DNA of 64,000 nucleotides, from assembly GCA_022478985.1 (NCBI GenBank), contig JAKSZP010007884.1, forward strand, positions 248,001 through 312,000, written 5' to 3'. The notes beneath the pieces are model-generated. The model did not search any database and had not been told where the DNA came from. It saw only the letters and a list, made by a program, of their open reading frames with translations. Each line of letters begins with the position of its first letter. The first letter of the stretch is position 1. This document shows positions 13,151 through 23,552 of the stretch, piece after piece. The position numbers were made by a program, and so were the translations under genes. Origin of the DNA: Massospora cicadina (taxonomy: Eukaryota > Entomophthoromycota > Entomophthoromycetes > Entomophthorales > Entomophthoraceae).

Positions 13151-13670
13151 TAACCCAATTTGGGGAGCAACTCACCACTTAATAATTAAAACATACTAAA
13201 CTCAGTCAATAAGCCATTCTACCAGGATTGTCCTAATTCATACTGAATCCACTTAAATCACTGGAGGAATCCATCTGGTTAAAATTCCAACATGGCTCAA
13301 CCCAGTTTAGGGAGCAACTACCTAGCAATCATATATAACCGCAAAACTCAGTTAATATGCCCTTCTTCCATGATTGGCCATCTCCTAAATTTTAACAAAT
13401 CATTGGAGAAATCCATCTGGTTAGAATTCTGACATTTCCTCCCATTTAACCAGAGGGTATTCCTCCCACTTCCTGCCTTGTCGTGTGAGGTGGGCGTCTA
13501 GGGCTTGCCCCTCTCCACCTTCAACAATCGCTGGAACCTTACTACCATTTTGAGATTACAAAAGCATGCTCCCCCTCCCTAGCCGATCTGGTGTCTCCTT
13601 GACGCCTCCTAACACAGACCTTTAGTTACTTGGGCACCATATAGCAGAACCCCCCTGTAGTGAGCACCAC
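13151..13670 (-). other. Leader with internal duplication plus primer-binding site
   Basis: Non-coding leader of the second short unit. It contains a direct duplication of about 145 bp (13150-13295 and 13296-13440; both begin AACCCARTTT and run through ATCCATCTGGTTA). The other unit has only one copy of this segment. At its right end, read on minus, GTGGTGCTCACTACAGGGGG (13651-13670) is a textbook-placed primer-binding site directly after an LTR end. Confidence 0.6.
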
Positions 13671-13695
13671 TGTTGTTGGAAAAGTCAATTTTTTA
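13671..13695 (-). repeat. Truncated LTR end
   Basis: TGTTGTTGGAAAAGTCAATTTTTTAA matches the first 20 or so bases of LTR copies a and b (TGTTGGAAAATCAATTTTTT) and then changes to gypsy-C-side sequence. It is the remnant of a further LTR cut by deletion or insertion. Confidence 0.5.
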
Positions 13696-13989
13696 ATAGA
13701 TTCCTAATTCTCTCCCAATAGTACCAATATTTTAATCCAATCATAGGTTTTCTGCTCTGCCATGCCCAAGGGTAGGGTGAATTCCATGATTGCAGACACT
13801 CACTACAAAGGCTGAAGGTAGAGCAAACAATTTACCCCTACTTATTAATATAACTTTTCACTTTCCACTATATTGTTGCAAGAGTGTCGCATTAGCATTT
13901 TTTAATTTAGCATTTCATCGTCTCAAGCATCAGGGGTCATTAAGAGGTCATGCAACCTCTTAGCTTCACTATTATCTTATCTGAAGGAT

Positions 13990-15075
13990 AGTCAAGTGTG
14001 TCAACCCATAAACATTCATATGTCAAGCTATATCTCATTGTTCAATCTTCATATCATAGTGTTGGAGCTTCAAGTAATAATGAGTCAGACGTCTAGTAGG
14101 ATCCTTCAAACTTTGTAGCCAATTTCTAGAGGCGTGGTCAGTAACCACAATAAAAGGTAGTCCCATACAAATGGAGCGATATTGTTAATATTGAGTAAGA
14201 CAGAAATGCACTCCTTTTCTGTGATAATTAGTTGCGTTCAGCTTTTGAAATGATCTTACTGAAGTATGAAATGTGATGATTTACATCGTTTTAATCCAAT
14301 TGAGCCAGGATGGCTCTAAAAACCAAACATAGGCGCCATAGAAAACAATGAAAGGTTTACTGTAATCAGGGAGGCATAGGATAGGACGTTCTTGTAACAA
14401 ATTGTTAACTTCTCAAAACGTGACCTTTTGTTTGGCAGTCCAAATAGAAAAAAAGTTCTTAGTAACTAGTTAAACAAGAGGCTTACTGAGCTTGGCAAAC
14501 ATTGGGATATTGATCGTAATACTCCATCATACCCAAAAGCAACCGGATATCTCATAGGTTTTAGGCTGAGGCACTGCTATATCGCTTCAACCTTATCTTG
14601 TAAGAGATAAAACCCTTCCTGTAAGATAGCATGTCAATTAAGAACTATTTGTTTGGAATTAGGTGCATTTAAATGGTTTTAACCTAATGCTAGAATTGCA
14701 AAAGTGTTGAAAAACTCCTTTTATATGAGTAAGATGTTCAAAAAAAGTTTTAGAAAAACAATTATGTTATCAAGATATGTTATAACAAAACTTGCTTAAG
14801 ATCTTTTCTGATACGATCCATTACTTGTTGGAATGATGCGGGCACATTACACAACCATTGAGGTAGCTGAGAGGCTGAAATAGGCCTTCACTTCAAATGA
14901 GAGCACATTTTTCCTAATATTTTAGGAAAGGTCCATTTGCCAATATCCGCTGGATAAGTCCATAGCAGAAAATAATAAAAGCCAGAGAGTTTTGCAAGAC
15001 CATCAACTATGTGATAGATTGTAAAACTATCTTTGTAAATGAGGTTGTTCAATTTTTGATAGTTATAACTAACAA
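13990..15075 (-). pseudogene. pol: gypsy-C RT (second half) and RNase H, broken
   Basis: On minus, IVSYNYQKLNN near 15060-15110 is followed by the IVDGLAKLSGFYYF segment. Then come QLPQWLCNVPASFQQVMD near 14800-14860 and the RT active site as YLDN (about 14766-14777; the second Asp is lost). RNase H-like text follows, with ISYFSKIISKAERN near 14230 and LHLYGTTFYCGY near 14160. Many stops and frameshifts. The upstream half of RT lies at 16948-17200, beyond an ORF1-only insertion. No integrase follows, and the element is truncated near 13.7 kb against the LTR array. Confidence 0.7.
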
Positions 15076-16947
15076 TCTCTTTTTCCCATTGATAACTAAA
15101 TTGAGCCAAATCGAATTTTTTTAAAAAATATAAAAAACCACTCAAATGAGCCAAAACTTACTGATGTCAATGAAATTGACGCCTGCTGCCATCTGGCATA
15201 CTTCACCCACCGCCAAAGTGAGCTGGGCTGGCTCTTCTAGCCCTCCTAAAGTGACTGGGCGTTATGTCCCCCCTCAGGACTTGGCCTACCACCTTGAAAG
15301 CTCCCAGGAGGTTCTCTGGAGCCCTTTGGTGCTCCCACAGAGCAATTTGAATTTCAGCCTCTGGGTCGAATATGGGAATTTCTTCCCATATGCAAGCGTG
15401 GCCATCTTCAAGGTGGCCATGGCGGTGTACAAAGCCACTGGTTTATTTCTTTTCGCCCCTTCAAGGGGTATTTCAATATAAGCTTCCACTCTGAATTTGA
15501 TGTAGTGGCAGCAGCTAAGCTGCCATTAGTTTTTAAAAATATATCCCTCCCCACCATTTGAACCTGGCTCCCAGATGAGGCCACTTTGGAGGTCCAGTTT
15601 GCTGGGTTGCCCTCCCATCTCTCACCTGAACGCCTCTGCCACAAGCTCCTAGAGGGTTTGGTCATTTACGTCCCAGACTCCATGTTGCAGTTCATGATCC
15701 CAAATGGGGCAGATCATCTGGCAGGACCTCACACCTTTGCAACAGTTTGCCCATTTCATTAAAATTCCCATCTCATGATCCCCCCACACTGTAATCGGTT
15801 CCACCCCTGATCACCCTTTCTGGGCACAGGTCAAAAATGGCTGCACCATTTGCCCTTGTGCTTTGAGTTTGATCACTCAAAGTGCAAGTTCCTATGGTTT
15901 CCGCCTCTGCCACTTCCGCTGCTCCCTCTGGCATTGGGTCAGCAGCCAGTTCAGCCCAATTTTTTAAATGGGCTTGATCCTCGCACCCCCACCCTTGGAA
16001 AATTCTGGCGCCACTTCCAAAGCGGCAGCTGATCAAAATTTATTTTTTAAAAATCAAATTTGAACAATCTGACTGGATTACGGAATCCTGAGTTGGTGGC
16101 TAAGACAGTTTTGACTGAGCTGCCATGGTTGACAGTCCACAACCAATCAGCTCCTGCTGCCACTCCAATTCTGGTGGCTGGCCCAGCGTTGGCAGCTTAA
16201 TCCATTTGAATGTCTCAACTGAATTTATGATAGTGACTGGCCATTTAATAGTAAGCCAGATTTTTCTTTGAAGGAGTTTTTTATCAATCCTCTTAATTCA
16301 TGCTCTTTGTTAGTTTCATGAAAATCCTAGTTTTATTATTTTAAAAATATATATGAAATAGCAGTTGAGGCCGCAGATGCCCCTTACCACGCCCTACTCC
16401 GCTAACAACTTCATGGGTGATTAAACCCCTCATGGAGGGTATTCCTATCCCAAATTTCCCCCATAATTTTGAGGAAGATGAAAAATATAAAATTGAGGAG
16501 CTCACTTTTGGTACAAGCCATTTTTGAATCAATGTGGCAAAAATTTTCTTTTTGACCCCAATTATCCCAAACCCACCAGCGCATTAAATCGTTTACTTGT
16601 TTGCCTGCTCTCATCACTTTTGCTGAGCATCAACTTGCTCAATACGTTGAGGCAATGGACAATGCTGGCCTCATAATTGAAGAAAACCAACAACTATACT
16701 CCTTATGCCACATGTCACTAATGCTCCTATCCCAATGTTGTCTGACATGTTCTGCCAGTTAAAGTGGGTGACGAATAAAAGTTTCCTAAAGTTTTCTCAC
16801 CATCTGATATGGCTTCTTAGGCTGATAACTTAGGGGCTATATTAAGATTTTTTATTATAAAAATCCCTTTGTTTGACTCATTTCCAAATAAAGATGCGTG
16901 GCGGCTCCCCCTTTTGGGTTGGGCACCACTAGTGCTAAAAAAAGATA
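15069..16947 (+). mobile_element. ORF1-only (half-LINE) retroelement, copy 3
   Basis: A plus-strand element of about 1.88 kb splits the RT region of gypsy-C. The borders are approximate: GATAGTTATAAC (about 15057-15068) and GATAGTCCAAAAC (16948-16960) are a candidate decayed target duplication, and the gypsy RT reading resumes on each side. The 3' part has CATTTCCAAATAAAGATG and ends in an A-run (GCTAAAAAAA). Its content and length match the copies at 1961-3876 and 8492-10389. Confidence 0.65.
15146..16740 (+). pseudogene. LINE-type ORF1 protein with zinc knuckle, broken
   Basis: The frame from 15146 carries LPQSNLNFSLWVEYGNFFPY, aligned with LPWSNMRCGLKVKYGKLFPY of the first copy. Frame changes lead to VQFAGLPSHLSPE near 15595 and PNGADHLAGPH near 15700. 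The knuckle CPLCFEFDHSKCKF (15853-15894) has the last Cys replaced by Phe. The C-terminal region with FAEHQLAQYVEAMDNAG near 16620-16665 is shared with the copy at 8650-10340. It is not functional because of stops and shifts. Confidence 0.7.
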
Positions 16948-17200
16948 GTCCAAAACTACCTGATAACCTCCATTTATCTAATAAGCAATAGAGGGGACTA
17001 CTAAGAGCTTTGAGAAGGCACTAGTAATCCAGCGTCTAGTAACTGTTTGAGCTCATGTCCTCATTTGTTGCTCTTTGTACTTTCTTTGATAAGGTTTGGA
17101 TTGGAAAGGACTGGTATCACCAACAACGATTGAGTGCTCTAATCCTACATGTGCTCATTGTCAGTATCAGATTTTGATAAAATGTACTGTAAGCATCTGA
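16948..17200 (-). pseudogene. pol: gypsy-C RT N-terminal segment, broken
   Basis: On minus, HSIVVGDTSPFQSKPYQRKY (about 17080-17140) is followed by LKQLLDAGLLVPSQSS and INGGYQVVLDYLF. This is the usual start of a Ty3/gypsy reverse transcriptase (primer-grip side, LLDAGLIxPS motif). It is cut on the left by the third ORF1-only element and on the right by the A-rich tail of LINE-A. The upstream coding sequence continues at 24240. Confidence 0.7.
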
Positions 17201-17289
17201 TTTTAATTTTTTATTTTATTTTATTTGGGAAAGATGACCAGGGGATGGAAACTTCCGATATGTAAACTAAAGAAACTAACATCAGCAAG

Positions 17290-20200
17290 GGGAGGACACC
17301 CCAGAGAAGCAAGCGCTATCTCCTGTTGCCAGCGGGAACACTAAGAAATGGAAGGGGGTTACGTGTGTAGGGGTTTGCGCCACTATTGAACACATATGAA
17401 AGAAGGGGTTTGAAGTAATGAGCCAAATGGAAACCAGGATAGACCAACTGATGGTGACGGGATGATAGGTACCCAAACAACCATGCTTGAAAGTGGTTCA
17501 CAAGGTGCGACTGGAACTGGCGTACAGCTTTCTGGAGGGTGGTAGTAGAGCCTGAGATAGCATCCAAGACAACCGTGTGGATAGTCCACATAGCGATTGC
17601 AACCACTAAGGCTTGGAGGGAAGATGGTATAGGGGAAATCAAGGATAAGGCGAAGATGTCCTTGGATAGGCTGAAGGGCTGTGGTGATCCTGGCGAAAGA
17701 GATGCTTAACCTCACGCCAGATTGCTTTTGATGGGGGGCACTCTTCCAGGCGGTGAACCAAAGTTCCATAATAGTCACACACGACACAAGATTAGTGCAA
17801 AGCATTAGAGCGCTCAGAAGTACGGTATACCCATCTCAAGCAGCGCCACACATGGGAACGAAAATGCAGCTGCAGAAGAGGGTGGTGGGCATACTTCCAA
17901 ATGGATTTCTGGGTATCAAGGGAGTATGGATGTCCAACATGCCCAGGTAGTCCACCCTGGCCATGACAGGGGTCCTCATGGGTATCACATTGTTCATAAT
18001 GGCTTGTCCTTGTACTTCCTGGGTGAACTGAGGAGTAGGGCGCCCCATTTGTGTGATGTGCCCACTGATGAGAATTCTCCACTCAGTGCTCCGCATGGAG
18101 AGAAGATAATTTTAAATTGGGGCGACGTCCCATGCGGGCCTGCAGCAGAAGGTTGTGAGGTAAGATACTTTAACAGAGAATGGGGATGGGTAGGATTTCT
18201 GAGGCCCAGGGCGTGGGAAAATTTGGAGCGAGCTTCACGTGACCAGTGCTGGGCTGAGATTGTTGGCCAGGTGACTGCAGCGATCCAGGTGCCAAGTATT
18301 TTGGTGGCGTGGACCTCATAGTTGAGCAGGCCCATGCCACCACTATGGCGGGGGCCAAAAATGACATCTAGGCGCGCTGGCGGTGGGTGGCCTAACCAAA
18401 GCCACCATTACAGAAGTGCGTATAATGACTTGAAGAAATAAGGAGGAAAAGCGATGGCGTGGGGCCCAAACCAAACTTTAGAAAGGAGCATAGAGTTGGC
18501 TAGCACTACCCTGCCTGTAAGGGAGGTCTGGCGGGCTTTGAGGAGAGCTATGCGTTTCGTAACATTGTTTAGGATATGGTTTTCCATCACCGTTGAGGCG
18601 TACCCTCCCGCCTCCAGCCACACCCCCAAATGGCGGACTGGACCAGCGGTGGGTCTAGGCACAAAGGGGAGCACAAGCGGGGTGGTGTGGGGTGGGCAGG
18701 GTAAGTGAACACCGTGAGCAAGTTGCTGAAGCAGATAGAAAACGGGGCGCTGGTGACCAGAGGGCTTAGTACCGACCAAGGAGAATAATTTCGGTTTTGG
18801 AGGCGTTAAGTGCAGCATTACTTACCCTAGAGTAAACCTGGATAGTAGCTTCAAGTGCGCGTGCATCATGATTGTTAGACACCCCAACCACACAATCATC
18901 AGCAAATGCCAACATCTTGACTGGTGCTTGGCCTTGGACATGGACACCAGTAAGGCTGGCATTTACATTGCAAAGAAGTGGGTAAAGGCTGAAGTTATAC
19001 AAAAGTGGGCTTAGAGGGTCCCCTTCATAAGCCCCTTTGAGGGTGAACTACATCAGTGAGGAAGCCAGGGCCACGCACAGCCATTGTGGCAGATTCTGTG
19101 ATTAACATCACCCAATTAATGAAACAATAGGGGAGGTGGAACTTGTGGAGGCAGGCTCTGAGGTAATCCCAGTTCACTCTATCACAAGCCTTCTGCTGGT
19201 CTAAGAAAAAAGTGCCCAAGTAGCCGTAGATTGGCAGACTTTGGCTACAGTATGTATGTTGTCCCAAATAGACTGGTTGGGAATGAAACCAAATTTCTCA
19301 GGGGAAATGAGAGCAGAGGCAACTACCCCTAGGCTGTTTGCCATGATATTGGTAAAAAGTTTAGTATTTGTGTTAGTAAGAGATATACGCTCCAGTTGGC
19401 CAAGTCCAGATTTTACCCTTTCTTATACAACGTGATAATGGAGGCTCTTGTCCTCCAGGGAGGAGGCGCGAAACAATTAGGCACTGGTTCATTGAGGCAA
19501 GCAGTAAGGAGGAAAAATATTTGGAGTATTTCTTATAGAACTCATAAGGAATCCTGTCTGAATTTGGGCATGTCCTGTACGGTGCACCACAAATGGTGGA
19601 CCAGAGTTTGTCCCGTGAAATCAAATTCATCAACTCTGGATAATGGGAAATGGTGCGGATATATGCAATTTCAAGAAAATTGGCAACATCAGCTGGCTGA
19701 ACTGAATTGGAGCAATATAATTCAGAGTATTAGATTTAACTTCAATTGTCACTTTGGCCAGAGTATCTTCAACGGAGTGGTCTGGCCACCTCACCTGTGT
19801 GAAGGCCAAGCTCTGTCATGGTGAGAAAAATTTCTGAAAAAAAGTAAGCGGAGCACATGTCGCCTGCTGTTATATTCTTTGCTTTATACTGAACACAAAC
19901 TCAATGTTTGTGTTGTCTTACCAGTGCGTTGAGGTGAGCGGACACTTCTGCCCACTTATGACCCTAAGCCAGGCTGTATCCTGCCGCTGGGACATTAGAT
20001 TCCAGTTGGTCTAGTTCTGCCAGCATGTGCAAAATGACTGCCGAGGCAGCCCAAGAGTGACGTGATGAAATGTGGCATGCCTGGTGGATGGTGTTCACTT
20101 TAAAGTTGCCCAGTTAGAAAGTGGGTCTGCACATAATGGTGTGGTAAATTTTGGAGCTGAGGTTTTGGTGTCCACCCCTGAGGAAAACCTGGGCGATGCG

Positions 20201-20960
20201 ATTTTGGCTGGGTGGAGTTTGCACCACTTCGATGCCTGTGCTGCTGGATGTAACAAAGAGAAGAAAATTGGTACCATCCTGTGGTTGGATAAATTGAGTT
20301 TTTTCATCATAAAGTGGGCAATTTGAGACTGGAATTTATACAGTGTGAGAATAAGGTCAATGCGGGACATAGACCTCAGCTGGCCGCTGTGCACATGGGG
20401 ATGAGACATGTTTGTAAGCAGCAGTGCATGATGCTGCATAGTATCAACCAACCCCAAAGTGGCCTTTAGAACGCGAAGTTCTATGTGCCCCTGCAGGAAT
20501 GTAGGCAATGAGGGCCAGCGTTCAGTGGCTGGGTTGGTCCAGCAGTTCATGTTGCCTACAACAAACGGGCCAGGGGGGAAGCAGGAGGGAATTAGCAGCC
20601 GGGAAAAATTCCTGACAAGCTTGTGCACAGGTTGGGGTGTATATGTTAACAACAGCGTGCACTTCTTCATCCCATGAAAAGGATACAACAAGGCAATGAC
20701 CGTCGAGGTACAATGTAGATGAAAATAAATTTAAAATTATGGGTCACTCAAATAAGCACCTCACAGTGCGGTGACCAAAAGGAAAGGGAAGGGAGGAGCA
20801 TGGTTGCCCATGTGTCCTCTGCACCACATGGAGAGTTGGTTTCCTGAATGGCCAGGATGTCCACGGGTAAATTATTTTTTAAAAACTCAGTTTCCTAGCC
20901 TGGGATGGTGAGGCCTTGAGTCCAGCAATGTTCAACATCCCTATAGTAAAGGCTCCCCCC
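17290..20960 (-). pseudogene. LINE-A ORF2: endonuclease and reverse transcriptase, broken
   Basis: Order on minus: an apurinic-type endonuclease (20060-20960), starting FTIGMLNIAGLKAS, with VVGNMNCW near 20550, the catalytic-loop-like SRIDLIL near 20355 and LSNHRMV near 20285. The first and last acidic positions are changed to Asn. RT follows at about 18400-19640, with PYEFYKKYSKY, FFLDQQKACDRVNWDYLRAC, and FADD at 18895-18906 intact. A C-terminal region (17290-18400) has KSIWKYAHHPLLQLHF and a degraded zinc-finger segment. The family nicks target DNA and primes reverse transcription there. At least half a dozen frameshifts or stops are visible, so it is inactive. Confidence 0.85.
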
Positions 20961-20999
20961 TTGCACCTTAGGTGCAAGGGAAAGGCACCCATGCCCTTC

Positions 21000-22260
21000 A
21001 GCCTTCTCTTTCTCAGCACATCACTGCATGGCGGCATGGGTATTTTGTGCTATGGAGTATGGTTTAGTATGGGATGCTTTTGCTGTGGGGTTGGCGTTGG
21101 CTTTTGCCTTCTGCTTTTTTCCCCCTGTGGAACGAATTTTTGGCGTTGTGTGCACCTGCGGTGCACCATTGCATGATGGTGAAATTTTGACAGGGATATT
21201 GGTGGGTGACTCAGTTTTAATTGGGGCTTGGTAGCATTGGTCAGATGAAACCGACTCACCCATCAAGTCATCAGCTTGGGTGGCCCAATCTGATTAGTGG
21301 AAGGATTCATGAGCCGCTTCTGCAGCAAATGACTCAATGTCCTCCTGGAGCTGGATAGGCGGGATCATGGATGCGGCCATGGCCGCCACCTTGGCTGCTG
21401 CTCTGCAGGCCTGCTTTGCCATCTTACGCTCCTTCAGAGACACAGGCTTAACTTGAATGTAGCACCCAGGTGCGCCTCACGGGAAGATGGCATCAGTGTC
21501 TATTGTTGGTTCATAGTGGGCGTCTGCACCGCTCATTGCATCTGGGATAATTTCGTTTTGAGTAATTCCCTTCTTGGTGGGGCAGGTATAGGCCTTGTGG
21601 CCAAAAGCGTGACTGAAGGTGCATATAGGAGGCGTGCTATTTACAGTGACCCATAATGGGCGGGCTTTTGCCCATCAATTTTCACAAAAGTGGTGTGGGG
21701 GATTTGGGTAAAATCTTCCACTACCCCTGCAGATGAGGTGAGTACAGAAATTGCTTTGCCTGTGCGCAGGTCCAGCATGAGCGTAAAGCGCTGCATCTTA
21801 AAGGATTGTATTTCCCCATATTTGGTGAGCCCAGCCTTCAGGTGGTGCTCCAACATGGTGCACTTAATTGTTGTAAGTAGGAAGTCAAAAGTTACAAAAA
21901 TTTGGTTAGATTTAGTCCAATGAGTGAGCTTCATGTCAGCTACTCACTGACCATATGGGAGGTCCACCACAACCCACACTTTTGCAGCTTTGTCCGCTGC
22001 ATTTTTGTTTTCTAATCCAAGATCCAGCCTACCGCGAGGCATAAAGTCCAGTGCGACGTACACTGCATTTGGGAAATGTGTGTGTACATCTCCACAAAAC
22101 ATCTCCCAAAGCACCATTTGTTGTATTTCCAGGAAGACTCGCATCCCATGCTCCACTGACAACAGTGGCTGGGAGTGCGGCGTATTGATGAACTGGTTGC
22201 AGCGCACTTGCCAGGCCAAAATTTCTGGGGGAATGCTAACCGCCAGTTTTTTACTATATC
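21000..22260 (-). pseudogene. LINE-A ORF1 RNA-binding protein, broken
   Basis: On minus, MVLWEMFCGDVHTHFPNAV and LDLGLENKNAADKAAKV (21944-22219) are followed by NQIFVTFDFLLTTIKC and YGEIQSFKMQRF (21641-21934). The knuckle near 21574-21625 reads CTFSHAFGHKAYTC, where the second Cys is Ser. The end is basic (KERKMAKQACRAAAK near 21400). Landmarks and order match LINE-B ORF1 (32880-34110). A frame change lies between the two main open pieces. Confidence 0.8.
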
Positions 22261-22329
22261 AATTTATCTAGGCTGCCAGTTTTTCCGGGGTGTTTACAAA
22301 ACTTGTTAGGTGTGGGGCCCGCTCCTATG

Positions 22330-22889
22330 TGTAACAAACGGAAATCATCCAAAAGGATAAATTTCTGAATGTTACATTCCAACTGGATCATTTGGTTAAT
22401 TCAAACCAAACCAATCGGAATTGTTGGGTATAGTGGAGTGGGTGGTCAGACTCGGAGGGTTGGGCTGAGCCACTCCAACCATTCCTTAAGCTTGGCAGGC
22501 TTAAGGAATGAATCAGAGAGCTCCTTGGAAGCGACTTTATAAAAGTCAAACCCAACTTTCTCGAATTTCAAGTTGGAATTCTAAGTCTTGGCCTTGGTCC
22601 CCTCCAGTTCGGTCTTTTATTATTTTTAAAATAAAATAAAGTTCTTCTGAGGTGTCGCGCCTCGCTTACCTGATATTTTAGGTTTGGGTTTGTGATAGGG
22701 GACCTCATATTAGTGACATTCCAGCCTCATCACTCCATTTGCCGCCGCGTGGGCATTTCTGAGATTTGATGAGAAAAGGTTCGCCTCACCTGTGCCTAAG
22801 GCTGTCTGGTTAGGTTGCCCGCCTGGAATGTCGCCGCGTGGGCATTTCCAGGATGAAACAGATGGGGTCTGGGATCCCTGCCCGTGACA
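22330..22889 (+). repeat. Left LTR of element H with TATA box and poly(A) signal
   Basis: Contains TTTATAAAAG (22536-22545) as a TATA-like promoter and AATAAA (22635-22640) about 95 bases downstream. The order fits U3-R-U5 on the plus strand. It differs from the right LTR mainly by transitions that fit loss of CpG. Confidence 0.85.
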
Positions 22890-23552
22890 TTGTTCCAACT
22901 TCATTTTGCTTCTGGTTGGAGTTGGTCCTGTCCTCAGAGGATTTCTGTTTTGTCCCAGCTGTTGAGGAAACCAGCGCTGGGCCAACCCAGTGACTGATGG
23001 CCAGCCCTGCGACATCAGTGGAATTTGAGGGTTTGCCAAATTTCAGGTTCCCGCCGATTCCAGCGGCCGTGTCTGAGGGCACCTGTTCCCAGCAGGTACC
23101 CTCAACCCTGGAAAGTCCCAAAAGGGGAGGATATTTGCCCCGACACCAGCGCCATGGGGTCAACCCCACTGCCAGCAGGACTGAGGAAAGCGCCTTCCCA
23201 GTCGGGATGGGAAGGCCATTCTCAGGCCTGACAGCGCAAAGGGGATAGCCCATGGCCAGCGCTGTTTCGCGCCTTCTGGGGCTATCATTGGGGAAAGCAC
23301 CTTCCCAGTTGGGATGGGAAGGCCATTCCTAGTGGTAGCCTCCGGGAGGTGGTGATTTGGCCAGGTGTTGGGTACAAATGTCCTTACCTGTTGGGGCTTA
23401 CTCCAACAGCCCAATTTCCGTCTCCCCCATTTCCCCTCGAGAGGATCCTTCTTGGGGCTTGAGGTGACTCACCCCAGGAAGACCTCTCGCCAAGGATTTC
23501 CTCCCAAAATGGCGGCTTTCTGCCCCCAGAGAGGCCATTTTAGCGGGGGTGA
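22890..23552 (+). other. Internal region of element H, non-coding
   Basis: 663 bp, GC-richer than its surroundings. It contains a repeated phrase CCAGTYGGGATGGGAAGGCCATT (near 23195 and 23300). Open frames exist on both strands because stops are few, but none resembles a known family, and the frames overlap antisense to each other. It probably holds packaging or leader sequence only. Confidence 0.6.

Noticed and set aside
11441..13695. CRISPR-like or satellite array
   Set aside because: The repeat units are about 0.85 kb with LTR-type ends and a primer-binding site, not short direct repeats with spacers.
17753..20713. Plus-strand open frames overlapping LINE-A (for example 17926-18318, 19396-19821)
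   Set aside because: They are antisense shadows of the GC-rich minus-strand ORF2; the minus-strand reading has RT and endonuclease motifs, the plus-strand reading has none.
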